Shown one piece after another: positions 7,854 to 15,789 of a stretch of 64,000 nt of DNA. The notes under the pieces are model-generated. The model was given only the letters and a program-made list of their open reading frames with translations, did no database searches and had not been told where the DNA came from. A program made the translations under genes and the position numbers. Numbering within the stretch: the stretch's first letter is position 1; every line of letters starts with the position of its first letter. This DNA comes from Larkinella bovis (lineage in GTDB: Bacteria; Bacteroidota; Bacteroidia; Cytophagales; Spirosomataceae). The DNA is taken from the NCBI RefSeq assembly GCF_042655385.1, contig NZ_JBHSMA010000002.1:434001-498000 (forward strand). The letters are read 5' to 3'.

Positions 7854-8978
7854 CTAGAACGAACTTTTCACGACGCGTTTGACGCGCAAAAACCGGTTGA
7901 GTTCGTAGGCATCGAAGTTGGGGGCGGCCGGGTTGACGCTGGTGATCCGAATCTGGCCCGAAGCGTGAATAAACTCACTGTTCCCGATCCACATGCCCAC
8001 GTGAACCACCCGCTCCGGTTTGTCGGCGGTAGCCGGTTCACCAAAGAAGAGCAAATCGCCCGGTTTGAGCTGGGCAAACGTCTTGTTCGGTGTTTCGATT
8101 AACTCGCCTTCGTTGACCTGCTGCGACGCGTCGCGGGGCAATTGCTGCCCGTTGAGGAAGTAGACGGTTTTGGTAAAGCCGCTGCAATCCATGCCTTTTA
8201 CCGAGGTGCCGCCCCATAAATATGGGATGCCCATCAGGCTCTTCGCCGTGCTGACCAGCGCTTCTTCGGTTGGGCGGGCGGTTGCTTTCCAGCGGTCGAA
8301 CCGCTGCGCTTCGCGTTTGGGAACGTACCCCGTCCGGCCATCGGGGTAGCGGACCTGGAAGTATTGCCGACTTTCGCCCATCAGGGCCAGTGTATTACCG
8401 GCAACAATATCGGAGACGGTTTGCGACCGTTTGCTGGCTTCGCTGTACACAAAGCCGAACGGGCGGGTGAAGATGATTTTTTCGGCGGCCTGCCATTGCT
8501 CAAAATCTTCCCTGGTCATCAGTTGCAGGGCACCCGCATCCGTCCACGCAATGTACTGATCGGGCGTCTGCACCAGGTACCAGTTGCGGTCTTTATCCCA
8601 GACTTTCAGCGGCATCCCGAGCAGTGCCTGGGTGGCAAGCTCGGCGGCATTGCGGGCGTTGGCACGCAGATTGGCCACCGACACGTTTGCGATGGCGTAA
8701 CTTTTTTCGCCCACCGACTGGCTGGGCAGCAACTGAATCTGATCGACCACGGGCCGATCGGCGGCTTTCAGTTGAGCCAAAAGCGCCTGTTTGGCTTCGG
8801 GTAAATTCGTAAAACCGGTCAGGTTGCCCGATGAATCGGCTTCGACGTTGAAAATCGCCACCCGTTTATCGGGCGCGTACTGCTTCCGGACCGCTTCCAC
8901 GATTTGGGCCAGTGATTGCGAAAAACCGTCGAGCGAAAGCATAGAAAGTATGAATAAACCGGCACAAAATCGTTTCAT
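7854..8978 (-). CDS. NlpC/P60 endopeptidase with SH3-like domains (YkfC-like)
   Basis: 374 residues from the ATG at 8978; an upstream in-frame codon at 9017 would only add sequence before a normal signal peptide (ending DGFSQ). Two SH3-like regions (about 85-155 and 165-225) precede the NlpC/P60 domain. Catalytic residues are visible: Cys265 in DCSGF, His326 in VVHVG and His338 in FIHAS. The layout matches YkfC-type gamma-D-glutamyl-diamino acid endopeptidases, which cut L-Ala-gamma-D-Glu from murein peptides. The dipeptide epimerase that uses this product is encoded three genes upstream, which supports the assignment. Confidence 0.92.
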   Translation of the reverse strand: MKRFCAGLFILSMLSLDGFSQSLAQIVEAVRKQYAPDKRVAIFNVEADSSGNLTGFTNLPEAKQALLAQLKAADRPVVDQIQLLPSQSVGEKSYAIANVSVANLRANARNAAELATQALLGMPLKVWDKDRNWYLVQTPDQYIAWTDAGALQLMTREDFEQWQAAEKIIFTRPFGFVYSEASKRSQTVSDIVAGNTLALMGESRQYFQVRYPDGRTGYVPKREAQRFDRWKATARPTEEALVSTAKSLMGIPYLWGGTSVKGMDCSGFTKTVYFLNGQQLPRDASQQVNEGELIETPNKTFAQLKPGDLLFFGEPATADKPERVVHVGMWIGNSEFIHASGQIRITSVNPAAPNFDAYELNRFLRVKRVVKSSF

Positions 8979-9012
8979 GACCAATGGATAAAACAGACTG
9001 AATAGACAAAAA

Positions 9013-9050
9013 TACAAAAAGCCAGCGACGAAACGGACTGGCTTTTTGTA
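9013..9050 (-). terminator. Terminator after the small lipoprotein gene
   Basis: TACAAAAAGCCAG (9013-9025) and CTGGCTTTTTGTA (9038-9050) are perfect complements around a 12-base loop. On the minus strand the second half ends in a U-rich run, as in an intrinsic terminator for the gene ending at 9167. Confidence 0.85.
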
Positions 9051-9059
9051 TACGGTGAA

Positions 9060-9165
9060 CAGTTTACGGTATTCGGTTTACGGTTTTTAGTTTATAGTAT
9101 TCCTTGGCCCGTGTTGCGGTAGCTACTGTAAACCGAAAACCATAAACCATAAACCGAATACTGAC
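9060..9165 (-). repeat. GGTTTA-word inverted spacer, copy 1
   Basis: The left arm (about 9071-9102, starting TATTCGGTTTACGG) and right arm (about 9134-9163, ending AAACCGAATA) form a long imperfect inverted repeat made of variants of GGTTTAcGG. The same arm word GGTATTCGGTTTAC occurs in the spacer at 13250-13369. It directly follows the stop of the lipoprotein gene and precedes its terminator. Confidence 0.75.
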
Positions 9166-9166
9166 T

Positions 9167-9631
9167 TTATTTCTTCCCATTAAAGGCAAGCTTCAGTTCG
9201 TCGCCGGTGTCGGGGTCGGTTCCGCCGACGTTGAAGATCAGAAAACCGCCGTCGCAGTCGCCAATCCGTTCGCCTTCGGCATACAAACCGTATACTTTTC
9301 CGGATTCTTTGACGTCGATTTCCAGACCTTCCAGCAGGGTCCTGCCTTCGCCTTCGATGAAGAGTGTCAGGTCCAGCGTTGCTTTACCGTCGGTTTTTTT
9401 GGTGATTTTGGCCGTTCCGGAGGCAACGGTTTTGCCACTCTCGACCAGCGGCAGCGTGGGCAGTTCGATTTCGTTCCCCCCGTTGATGAAGTGAAACGAG
9501 CTTAAGGTATAGGTTCCGGTCACACGGGCGGCTGGTCCGGCCGGTTGCTCCGGTTCAGGATCGGTAGTATTGTCTTTCTTACAGGCGACGATGGTGAGGA
9601 GCGCAAACAAAAAAATAAAGATACTTTTCAT
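9167..9631 (-). CDS. Small lipoprotein, unknown function
   Basis: 154 residues from the ATG at 9631, chosen because it begins a clean lipoprotein signal (KSIFIFLFALLTIVAC). After an acidic Pro/Glu linker, the mature part has beta-strand character: GTYTLSSFHF, GTAKITKKTDGKATLDLTLF and a C-terminal DELKLAFNGKK. This resembles small lipocalin- or META-like envelope lipoproteins, but no family can be named with confidence. It lies between the NlpC/P60 gene and the serine hydrolase gene on the same strand. Confidence 0.75.
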   Translation of the reverse strand: MKSIFIFLFALLTIVACKKDNTTDPEPEQPAGPAARVTGTYTLSSFHFINGGNEIELPTLPLVESGKTVASGTAKITKKTDGKATLDLTLFIEGEGRTLLEGLEIDVKESGKVYGLYAEGERIGDCDGGFLIFNVGGTDPDTGDELKLAFNGKK

Positions 9632-9807
9632 CAATAGTGTTGTTTTGATCGCAGCAAACGTAGCGCGAAACGACCCCAAACTCAACCGATGGATACATGA
9701 ATCGTTATTTTGAACGCTTGAACCGTTATCAAAACCGGCTGAATGAAGGAAAAGGCGGGTTCACTCAAACCCGGTTTGGACCCGGTTTACCATTCCGGAA
9801 TCGCTTT

Positions 9808-11106
9808 CTACGGCTCGTAACTCACCCGAAACCTGCTTAAATCGGGCGGATAAGACCGTTTTCGTTTGACTTCGTAATCAAAAATCAGCCGCCCCAGATT
9901 CGCCATGAACGGATAACCAACCGTTTGGTAATCGTATGTATTGTCGTTGAAAATACCGTCTTCGTTGCATAAAATCACCGCCGACAGCAGAAATTCAATG
10001 CCTTTTTCGAAGTCCACAACGTAGGCGTTGTCGATCATGTAACCGTACGCATTGCCCACTTTATTGAAAATCCGAACCGAGGGCGGTAGTTTACTTCGCG
10101 CATCGCCGAAGACCAGAAACTTGCCATAACTGTCGTAATAGGTCGAATCGTAGCGTGGGTAGTTCGACTCGCGCGGAAACTGGGAGAGGTAGCGGTACAA
10201 AAACCGGTAATCGTCGGACGTCAGATCGAACGTCTGGCGGGCGGGCGTATCGTCGGGAAACAAAACCGCCCGCAGCATTTCCTGCTGGTTTTCCAGCGAG
10301 AACGCATTTTTTTCGGTGAAATCGAAGGGCTCGTTCACCAGCGTACCGTTGTTCAGATACCCCACTCCCCGCCGGATGGGTTTGTCGGGCCGGAACGTTT
10401 GGTCGCATACCTGTTCGGACTGCTGGTATAAAACCGTATCCGATTGCACAAACCGCAGCGCGTTGGTCCGGCGGTTTTGCCCGGGCGTCAGCGGAAGGGA
10501 AAGCCGGTGCACAATCCGGGTATCGCGATACCCTTTTTCCCGCAACCGCTCATTCAGGTAGCAGGGGCCGAGGAATTCGTATAACCGGTTAAAGGCGTCA
10601 TTGTCACTTACCAACAGGATTTTTCGAATGTATTGCGCCACCGACGGCAGGCCATTTTCCGCTGTGGAATCGGTGCGGACTCCGCGCTGGACCCCGGCGA
10701 GGGAGTCCGTCAGCAGGGGCGTATAAATCGACAAGTGAGGATGTTTTTTGCGGAGTTGGTTGATTTTTTCCAGCGCCAGCAACACCGCCGGGAGCTTGAC
10801 GGTGCTGGCCGGGTAAAAATACCGGCCGTTGTCGATTCGGTAGCGGTAACTTTTAAATAAGGGGCGGTTTTTCTCGTCGCGGTTGATCTGGGTATACAGA
10901 ATCTGCACGTCGTATTTCGCCGGGTTTTTCAGGATGTTGCCGAACAGTTCCGGGTTCTTCTGCAGCAGTTCCGCCAGAAATTTATCGGTATGCTGCGCCT
11001 GGCCGTTCGGACACCCGCACCAGAGAGCGAAAACGGCAAGAAAGGCCCGAAACCGGTTTCCGAGCGCCCTGACCGGGCTTCTTTTATGTTCAACTCGATT
11101 CTTCAT
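9808..11106 (-). CDS. Class A beta-lactamase-like serine hydrolase
   Basis: 432 residues with a positively charged N-terminus and signal peptide (hydrophobic AFLAVFALWCG, cleavage near AQA-Q). The active-site motifs of the penicillin-binding/class A fold are present: S101-T-V-K104 in YPASTVKLP, S167-D-N169 in LVSDNDAF, and K-V-G in FNKVGNAYG near residue 355. At about 430 residues it is much longer than a beta-lactamase (about 290), with insertions around the SDN and KTG regions, so a peptidase or esterase acting on wall peptides is likelier than antibiotic resistance. Its start overlaps the end of the preceding gene by 17 bases, implying translational coupling. Confidence 0.88.
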   Translation of the reverse strand: MKNRVEHKRSPVRALGNRFRAFLAVFALWCGCPNGQAQHTDKFLAELLQKNPELFGNILKNPAKYDVQILYTQINRDEKNRPLFKSYRYRIDNGRYFYPASTVKLPAVLLALEKINQLRKKHPHLSIYTPLLTDSLAGVQRGVRTDSTAENGLPSVAQYIRKILLVSDNDAFNRLYEFLGPCYLNERLREKGYRDTRIVHRLSLPLTPGQNRRTNALRFVQSDTVLYQQSEQVCDQTFRPDKPIRRGVGYLNNGTLVNEPFDFTEKNAFSLENQQEMLRAVLFPDDTPARQTFDLTSDDYRFLYRYLSQFPRESNYPRYDSTYYDSYGKFLVFGDARSKLPPSVRIFNKVGNAYGYMIDNAYVVDFEKGIEFLLSAVILCNEDGIFNDNTYDYQTVGYPFMANLGRLIFDYEVKRKRSYPPDLSRFRVSYEP

Positions 11107-12154
11107 ACAGGTAGTCGCCTAAGCGTTCAATGTCCTCGGGGCGGTGCAAGGCGCTGATGACAATCCGGGTGTTCGGTTTGTCGGCCGGGGTCGGATAGGC
11201 AAACGAATAGATCAGAATCTGCTTCGTTAACAGGGACGAATATAACCGATCCTGCTCAGTATAAAAGACCGGATAATCGGGAATGTGCTGAAAAAGGCCA
11301 GAATCGCCCACCCGGTTTTCAAACTGTCGAATGTTGGTTTTCAACTGCGAAAAAGCCGCACGATAAAGGTCCTGCGCCTGGCCGAAAGCATACAGATAGG
11401 CCGGTGGAATGGGGGAGCAGGCTCCGAAAAAAGCCGTCTGACGAATGGCGTTCAGCGTAGCCGGATCGGCCAGAATCACCCCGCCGGGCAGGCCCATGGC
11501 CTTCGCCAGCGACGCCGTGACAATCAGCCGGACATTGGCCCGTTGCGGAATCTGCGAACCGATGCCGCTGCCGGCCGGGCCGATGATCCCCAGCCCGTGG
11601 GAATCATCAATCAGGAGGATAACCGACTGATTTTCGGGTAATTGATTCACCCAGGAAAACGAATAAGCGACGGAGCATAAGGCATCCAGCGAGTTCAGGG
11701 CAATGACGACGGTGGGCGTTGGAGCCGCTGCCACCAGGTCGGGAAGTTGCCGGGTCCAGGCATCGAACGAAAGGGCCGGTAACCGCTGGGTGGGTTCCTG
11801 CCAGATGGCCGGGTGGGCGTTGGGGCCGTAAAGGAAGCCAAACCCCTGTTCTTTCAGCCAGTTGACCACGGCCTGTCCGGCCAGCATCCCCGACGAGAGC
11901 GTTAGAGCGGCTTCGGCCCGGGCAAAAGCGGCCAGTTTTTGCTCGGCTTCTTCGTAGATCCGGAGCTGCAGATTGCCGTTGCGGGACGAACCAAAAACCG
12001 TACCGTAGCGCATCATCCCGTCTTGCAGCAGCGACTGAAAAACCGGGTTCTGGGCCATGCCGAGGTACGACGTACCGCTGAAAAACAGGTATTCCTGCCC
12101 GTCCACCGCAAGGGTCCGGCCCGGGAGGTGATCAATGGAATAATGAGTGGTCAT
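11090..12154 (-). CDS. PLP-dependent alpha-oxoamine synthase-like aminotransferase
   Basis: 354 residues from the ATG at 12154; the longer upstream frame is a low-complexity shadow. It is a fold type I PLP enzyme of the 8-amino-7-oxononanoate synthase/glycine C-acetyltransferase branch. Visible features are FSGTSYLGM near residue 25, SSGMLAGQ near 87, D183-D-S-H186 in LIDDSHGLGIIG for the cofactor, and the Schiff-base K218 in TASLAKAMGLPGG. At 354 residues it is shorter than typical BioF (about 385). It sits between a dipeptide epimerase and a serine hydrolase and overlaps the latter. No other biotin genes are nearby, so its substrate is open. Confidence 0.85.
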   Translation of the reverse strand: MTTHYSIDHLPGRTLAVDGQEYLFFSGTSYLGMAQNPVFQSLLQDGMMRYGTVFGSSRNGNLQLRIYEEAEQKLAAFARAEAALTLSSGMLAGQAVVNWLKEQGFGFLYGPNAHPAIWQEPTQRLPALSFDAWTRQLPDLVAAAPTPTVVIALNSLDALCSVAYSFSWVNQLPENQSVILLIDDSHGLGIIGPAGSGIGSQIPQRANVRLIVTASLAKAMGLPGGVILADPATLNAIRQTAFFGACSPIPPAYLYAFGQAQDLYRAAFSQLKTNIRQFENRVGDSGLFQHIPDYPVFYTEQDRLYSSLLTKQILIYSFAYPTPADKPNTRIVISALHRPEDIERLGDYLYEESS

Positions 12155-12228
12155 GCGAGAATGAATGCAGAAGGGGAAAGGAGAGAGGGAGAAAAGATGC
12201 CATTCCCTTCGTCCTCTTCGCCTTTCTT
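12155..12228 (-). repeat. Purine-arm/pyrimidine-arm inverted spacer (GGCAT class), copy 2
   Basis: Read on the minus strand this runs from a purine arm (AGAAAGGCGAAGAGGACGAA) through GGGAATGGCATC to a pyrimidine arm (TTTTCTCCCTCTCTCC) that ends next to the start of the oxoamine synthase gene. The order and the loop word match the spacer at 4806-4930, which has the same orientation relative to its genes. Confidence 0.7.
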
Positions 12229-13245
12229 TTAGTTTAGTTGAACGCCCGTACCGTTTTCGTTGGCGTACAGAACCCGCCCGAAATCGAAGGTGACGCCCGT
12301 GGCGGGGTCGTTGGCAATGAGCAGCGTACCGTCCATATCCACATAATTGAGCAGGGGCAGCAACTGCGCAATGGCTGAAATGCCGACGCTGGTTTCGTTC
12401 ATGCAGCCGACCATGACCTGCAAACCCCGTTGCCGGGCTTTTTCGATCATGCGCCGGGCGGGCGTCAACCCTCCGCATTTGGTCAGTTTGATATTAATAC
12501 CGTGAAAATAGCCCGCGCAGCGTTCCACATCGCCTTCGACAATGCAGCTTTCGTCGGCAATGACCGGCAGGACGCTCTCCCGCACGACCCGTTTCATGCC
12601 CTCCCAGTCGGCGGCTTTCAAGGGTTGTTCAATGAATTCAACCCCCAGGTCTCTCAAAACCGGGGCATACTGGATGGCGGTTTCAGCGGTCCAGGCGCAG
12701 TTGGCATCCACCCGAAAAACCGCATCGGTATGCCGGCGAAGTTCCCGGACGATGGCCAGATCGTCGGTCGTGCCGAGTTTGATTTTGTAGAGCGGCCACG
12801 GAAATTCCTGCATTTTGCGCACCATATTCTCAATGGTATCGATGCCGATGGTATAATCGGTGATCGGATTATTTCCGGCGTCCAGGTTCCAGTGCTGGTA
12901 CAGCGGTTTTCCGGCCCGCTTGGCTACCAGATCGTGGGCGGCTTCGTCGAGCGCGCACTGCGCAAACGGATTGTCTTTCAGGTGCGGATGGGCCAGTTGC
13001 CAGAGTTCTTCGGCGGTTTGCCAGTCGTCGGACTCGATCAACCCACGAAGGGCTTCGAGCGCGTCGATCATCCGGTCGATGGTGATGCCGTAATATTTGT
13101 TGGAGGTGGCTTCGCCAAATCCGCTCAGCGAACCATCCTGTAGTTCCACAATGAGCGTTGGCTGCACATCGCGCGAATCGTGGGCAATCGTGAAGGTATG
13201 TTTCAGCCGCAGGTCGAAACGGTGGAAACGGAGTGATTGGGGCAT
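12229..13245 (-). CDS. L-Ala-D/L-Glu epimerase (dipeptide epimerase, enolase superfamily)
   Basis: 338 residues from the ATG at 13245. The longer frame to 13308 reads into the repeat spacer and is unlikely. Catalytic Lys154/Lys156 lie in YKIKLG. Metal ligands are D180 (VDANCAW), E206 (IEQPL) and D231 (IADES), with the second base K256 in NIKLTKCGG. This is the muconate-lactonizing subgroup pattern of dipeptide epimerases, which interconvert L-Ala-D-Glu and L-Ala-L-Glu so that murein dipeptides can be degraded. The YkfC-like endopeptidase gene in the same strand run fits this role. Substrate specificity is inferred. Confidence 0.9.
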   Translation of the reverse strand: MPQSLRFHRFDLRLKHTFTIAHDSRDVQPTLIVELQDGSLSGFGEATSNKYYGITIDRMIDALEALRGLIESDDWQTAEELWQLAHPHLKDNPFAQCALDEAAHDLVAKRAGKPLYQHWNLDAGNNPITDYTIGIDTIENMVRKMQEFPWPLYKIKLGTTDDLAIVRELRRHTDAVFRVDANCAWTAETAIQYAPVLRDLGVEFIEQPLKAADWEGMKRVVRESVLPVIADESCIVEGDVERCAGYFHGINIKLTKCGGLTPARRMIEKARQRGLQVMVGCMNETSVGISAIAQLLPLLNYVDMDGTLLIANDPATGVTFDFGRVLYANENGTGVQLN

Positions 13246-13249
13246 TACG

Positions 13250-13369
13250 GTATTCGGTTTACAGTTTTTAGTATTCATTTTACGGTTTGAGTCAGGATGG
13301 AGCGTCAAAAATAAAACCGGATATCGAACACGGAAAACCGTAAACTATAAACCGGATACCGGAAACCGG
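13250..13369 (-). repeat. GGTTTA-word inverted spacer, copy 2
   Basis: The left arm begins GGTATTCGGTTTAC (about 13250) and continues TTTTTAGTATTC. The right arm (about 13329-13364) ends ACTATAAACCGGATACC, its imperfect complement. It fills the gap between the DUF922 gene and the epimerase gene. It shares its arm word and its orientation with the spacer at 9060-9165. Confidence 0.75.
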
Positions 13370-14473
13370 TCACTGGCGCGTTGACAGCATGATGCTGGTC
13401 AGGTCTTCGGCGTTTTTCAGGTCTGCGGCAATTTTCCGGTTCCAGCGTTCCTGTTCGGCGCGGTTGAGGCCGTGCTGCGTTTCCTGGTCGTATTGCTCCT
13501 GCCAGCGGTTCATGTCGCGGTAGGCTTCCAGGTACAGAAACTGCACGCGGCTGTTGTAATCGTCGAAGTCCATGTGGTCGTCGGCCATAATTTTCTGTTT
13601 AAACCGCTCAACCACCAGTTTAACAATATCGAAATGTTTCTGCTCGTGGCGCAGGGCGTACTCGTCTTTGGCGGTGGGCCGCACCCACGACATGCTTTTC
13701 ACCATGAACGTCTTGAAGGTCAATTCGATCTGGATGTAGCCGTTGACCCACCGGCTGTGACCTTCGTACGAAAACGTCGGAAAGATGGAAGCGGCATTCC
13801 GGCTGCCGATGCGCGGAACGGCCTGAAAATCATCCCAGGTCAGCGGCCGGAGCGGACTATAAAAAACCGTATCGCCCGCTGCCTGCTGAATGCCGTGGTC
13901 AACGTACACAAATTTCAGCCCTTTCACCAGCGCCGGACTTTTATCCCGGTTGACTTTGATCCAGTTGGAGAGGTATTGAGCGGCACTTTCGAGGGCTTTT
14001 CGGGCCACCAGTTCCAGCCGGGCGGTTTCGCCGAACGAGCGGGTGTAAATGGTCCGGGCGGTGTAGGTGGTCAATTGAACGGGTTTCCCGTCGCGTAGCA
14101 CATCAAACGCCAGTTCGAGCCGGCAAACTCCGTCGGCCTGCGAATCGTTTTTGGCTTTCTCGGAAAACACCAGTTCCCGAATGCGGATGATGACGGGCAC
14201 ACGGCTGGAATCGGGCCGGAAACCGGGCCGTAATAAATCCCCAAACACATCGGTGATTTCGTCGGTACTGCGAACCGGCAAACTCGCTTTGGGTGCCGCC
14301 AGAATCGTTCCCAGCTGCGCTTTGGTCGTTCGCTCATCCCGCATCCGCAGCAGCGAAAACGTGGCCTCCCTGACCGAAATGGGTTCTTTCCGGATCGTAA
14401 TCCGCACCGGTTCCTGCCGCGCCAGCATGGGGTGCGGAACCAGTAACAGCAGGAAGAGCAGGAGCCGGTTCAT
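13370..14473 (-). CDS. Secreted DUF922-like putative zinc peptidase
   Basis: 367 residues from the ATG at 14473, which starts a signal peptide (NRLLLFLLLLVPHPMLARQ). The N-terminal half is a beta-rich region of unknown family. The C-terminal half contains PLTWDDFQAVP near residue 210 and HEQKHFDIVKL near 275. The HExxH-like HEQKH motif and the WDDFQ lead-in are typical of DUF922 putative metalloproteases. The start lies 8 bases after the stop of moeA, so the two are probably co-transcribed, although no functional link is evident. Confidence 0.8.
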   Translation of the reverse strand: MNRLLLFLLLLVPHPMLARQEPVRITIRKEPISVREATFSLLRMRDERTTKAQLGTILAAPKASLPVRSTDEITDVFGDLLRPGFRPDSSRVPVIIRIRELVFSEKAKNDSQADGVCRLELAFDVLRDGKPVQLTTYTARTIYTRSFGETARLELVARKALESAAQYLSNWIKVNRDKSPALVKGLKFVYVDHGIQQAAGDTVFYSPLRPLTWDDFQAVPRIGSRNAASIFPTFSYEGHSRWVNGYIQIELTFKTFMVKSMSWVRPTAKDEYALRHEQKHFDIVKLVVERFKQKIMADDHMDFDDYNSRVQFLYLEAYRDMNRWQEQYDQETQHGLNRAEQERWNRKIAADLKNAEDLTSIMLSTRQ

Positions 14474-14480
14474 TGGTACG

Positions 14481-15677
14481 TCAGCGAAATGCAAAAACCG
14501 GAAAAGCGTCGTTGGCGTTGAAGTCGGTCCGATCCGGGGGTAATTCCATAAACCCATCGCACCGCAACAGGTTGGCGTAATCGGCGGAACCGCTTCCCGG
14601 TAAAGGTTCGGCCTGCCAACTTCCTTCCGGATTTACCGATAAACTAACGGGCAGGAAATAAGTTAGTTTGGGCAGGAACGAAATCGGGCGGGTTAATCGG
14701 GCAACCGGCGGCTGAACAGCTGGTAATCCCAGGGATGCTTTAAGCCACGGCAGCAGGTACCGGTAGGCGCATAAAAACGTCGAAACCGGGTTGCCGGGTA
14801 AGCCAAAAACGACTTTTCCGTGATCGGACGTGCCGAACCATAGCGGTTTTCCGGGCCGTTGGGCCACCTGATGGAACCGCTGCCGGACGCCCAGCCGTTC
14901 CATCACGGCCGGCACAAAATCGGCTTTTCCGGCCGAAACGCCCCCGCTCAGGACCAGCGCGTCGAAATCGGTCAGCAGGGTTTTCAGGGCGGTTTCCATC
15001 GTATCGGCCTCGTCGGGCAGGTGCAGCAGGGCGGTTTCAGCGCCGGCCTTTTCCAGAACCGTTTGCAGCAAATACGTATTGGACCGGCGAATCTGGTACG
15101 GCTCGGGCGTTTCGGCCACGTCCACCAGCTCGTCGCCCGTCGAAATCAGGGCAATGCGGGGCCGTTTGCTAACCCAAACCGTGGCTTTCCCGACGGAGGC
15201 TGCCACGGCCATTTCGGCCGGACCCAGGAGCGTTCCGCCTGGGACCAGTTCGTCGTGTTGGTGCCGGTCGGTGGCCCGGCGGTGAACGTTCTGCCCCGGC
15301 TGGATGTCGTCGATCTGAAGTTCGGCAAAACCGTCGGCTATTCGGAGGTCTTCGTAACGAACGACCGTATCCGTTCCGAGCGGCAGCATGGCCCCCGTCA
15401 TCACTTCCAGACAGGCAGTTTCGTCGGCCAGTGTCTGAACCGGTTTTCCCGCAAACTGAGCCCCCGCTACCCGAAACCGGCGCTGGCCGTTGGCAAGTGC
15501 CTGGTGCAGCACCGCAATACCATCCATCGAAACCCGGTCGAACGGTGGCAGGTCGCGGTCGGCGGTGAGGGGTTCGCGCAAGATTCGCCCGGCCGCCTGC
15601 CCGAGCGGAACCGGTTCGGCGGGAAGGCCCAGGGAATGATTCAGAACAATGGAATAGGCTTCGGCAACGGAAAGCAT
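14481..15677 (-). CDS. moeA: Molybdopterin molybdenumtransferase
   Basis: 398 residues from the ATG at 15677. MoeA inserts molybdenum into adenylylated molybdopterin, the last step of Mo-cofactor synthesis in the cytoplasm. Family signatures are present: DLPPFDRVSMDGIAV, EVMTGAMLPLGTDTVV, ISTGDELVDV followed by RRSNTYLL, LVLSGGVSAGKADFVP, QRPGKPLWFG and GLPGNPVSTF. Length is normal. No other Mo-cofactor gene or molybdoenzyme is in the window. It is followed by the DUF922 gene after 8 bases. Confidence 0.96.
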   Translation of the reverse strand: MLSVAEAYSIVLNHSLGLPAEPVPLGQAAGRILREPLTADRDLPPFDRVSMDGIAVLHQALANGQRRFRVAGAQFAGKPVQTLADETACLEVMTGAMLPLGTDTVVRYEDLRIADGFAELQIDDIQPGQNVHRRATDRHQHDELVPGGTLLGPAEMAVAASVGKATVWVSKRPRIALISTGDELVDVAETPEPYQIRRSNTYLLQTVLEKAGAETALLHLPDEADTMETALKTLLTDFDALVLSGGVSAGKADFVPAVMERLGVRQRFHQVAQRPGKPLWFGTSDHGKVVFGLPGNPVSTFLCAYRYLLPWLKASLGLPAVQPPVARLTRPISFLPKLTYFLPVSLSVNPEGSWQAEPLPGSGSADYANLLRCDGFMELPPDRTDFNANDAFPVFAFR

Positions 15678-15723
15678 ACGCAGTTTTTTTACAAAAGAAA
15701 GCAACGTGGCAGCCGCAAAAACG

Positions 15724-15771
15724 CGGATTGCGGGGAATTTACCGAATTTCCGGTAAAAACTCCGCAATCCG
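15724..15771 (-). terminator. Nested hairpin terminator after the pirin gene
   Basis: CGGATTGCGG (15724-15733) pairs with CCGCAATCCG (15762-15771), and inside it TTTACCG (15738-15744) pairs with CGGTAAA (15751-15757). It lies downstream of the minus-strand pirin gene and upstream of moeA. Confidence 0.7.
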
Positions 15772-15789
15772 TCGGTGACTAAAAAACTA

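Noticed and set aside
9808..11106. Antibiotic-resistance beta-lactamase
   Set aside because: SxxK, SDN and KxG motifs are present, but the protein is about 430 residues with large insertions and lies among murein-recycling genes, so a resistance role is not supported.
9060..13369. CRISPR array made of the GGTTTA-word spacers
   Set aside because: The words are irregular, mirrored rather than direct, and there are no unique spacers of constant length or cas genes.
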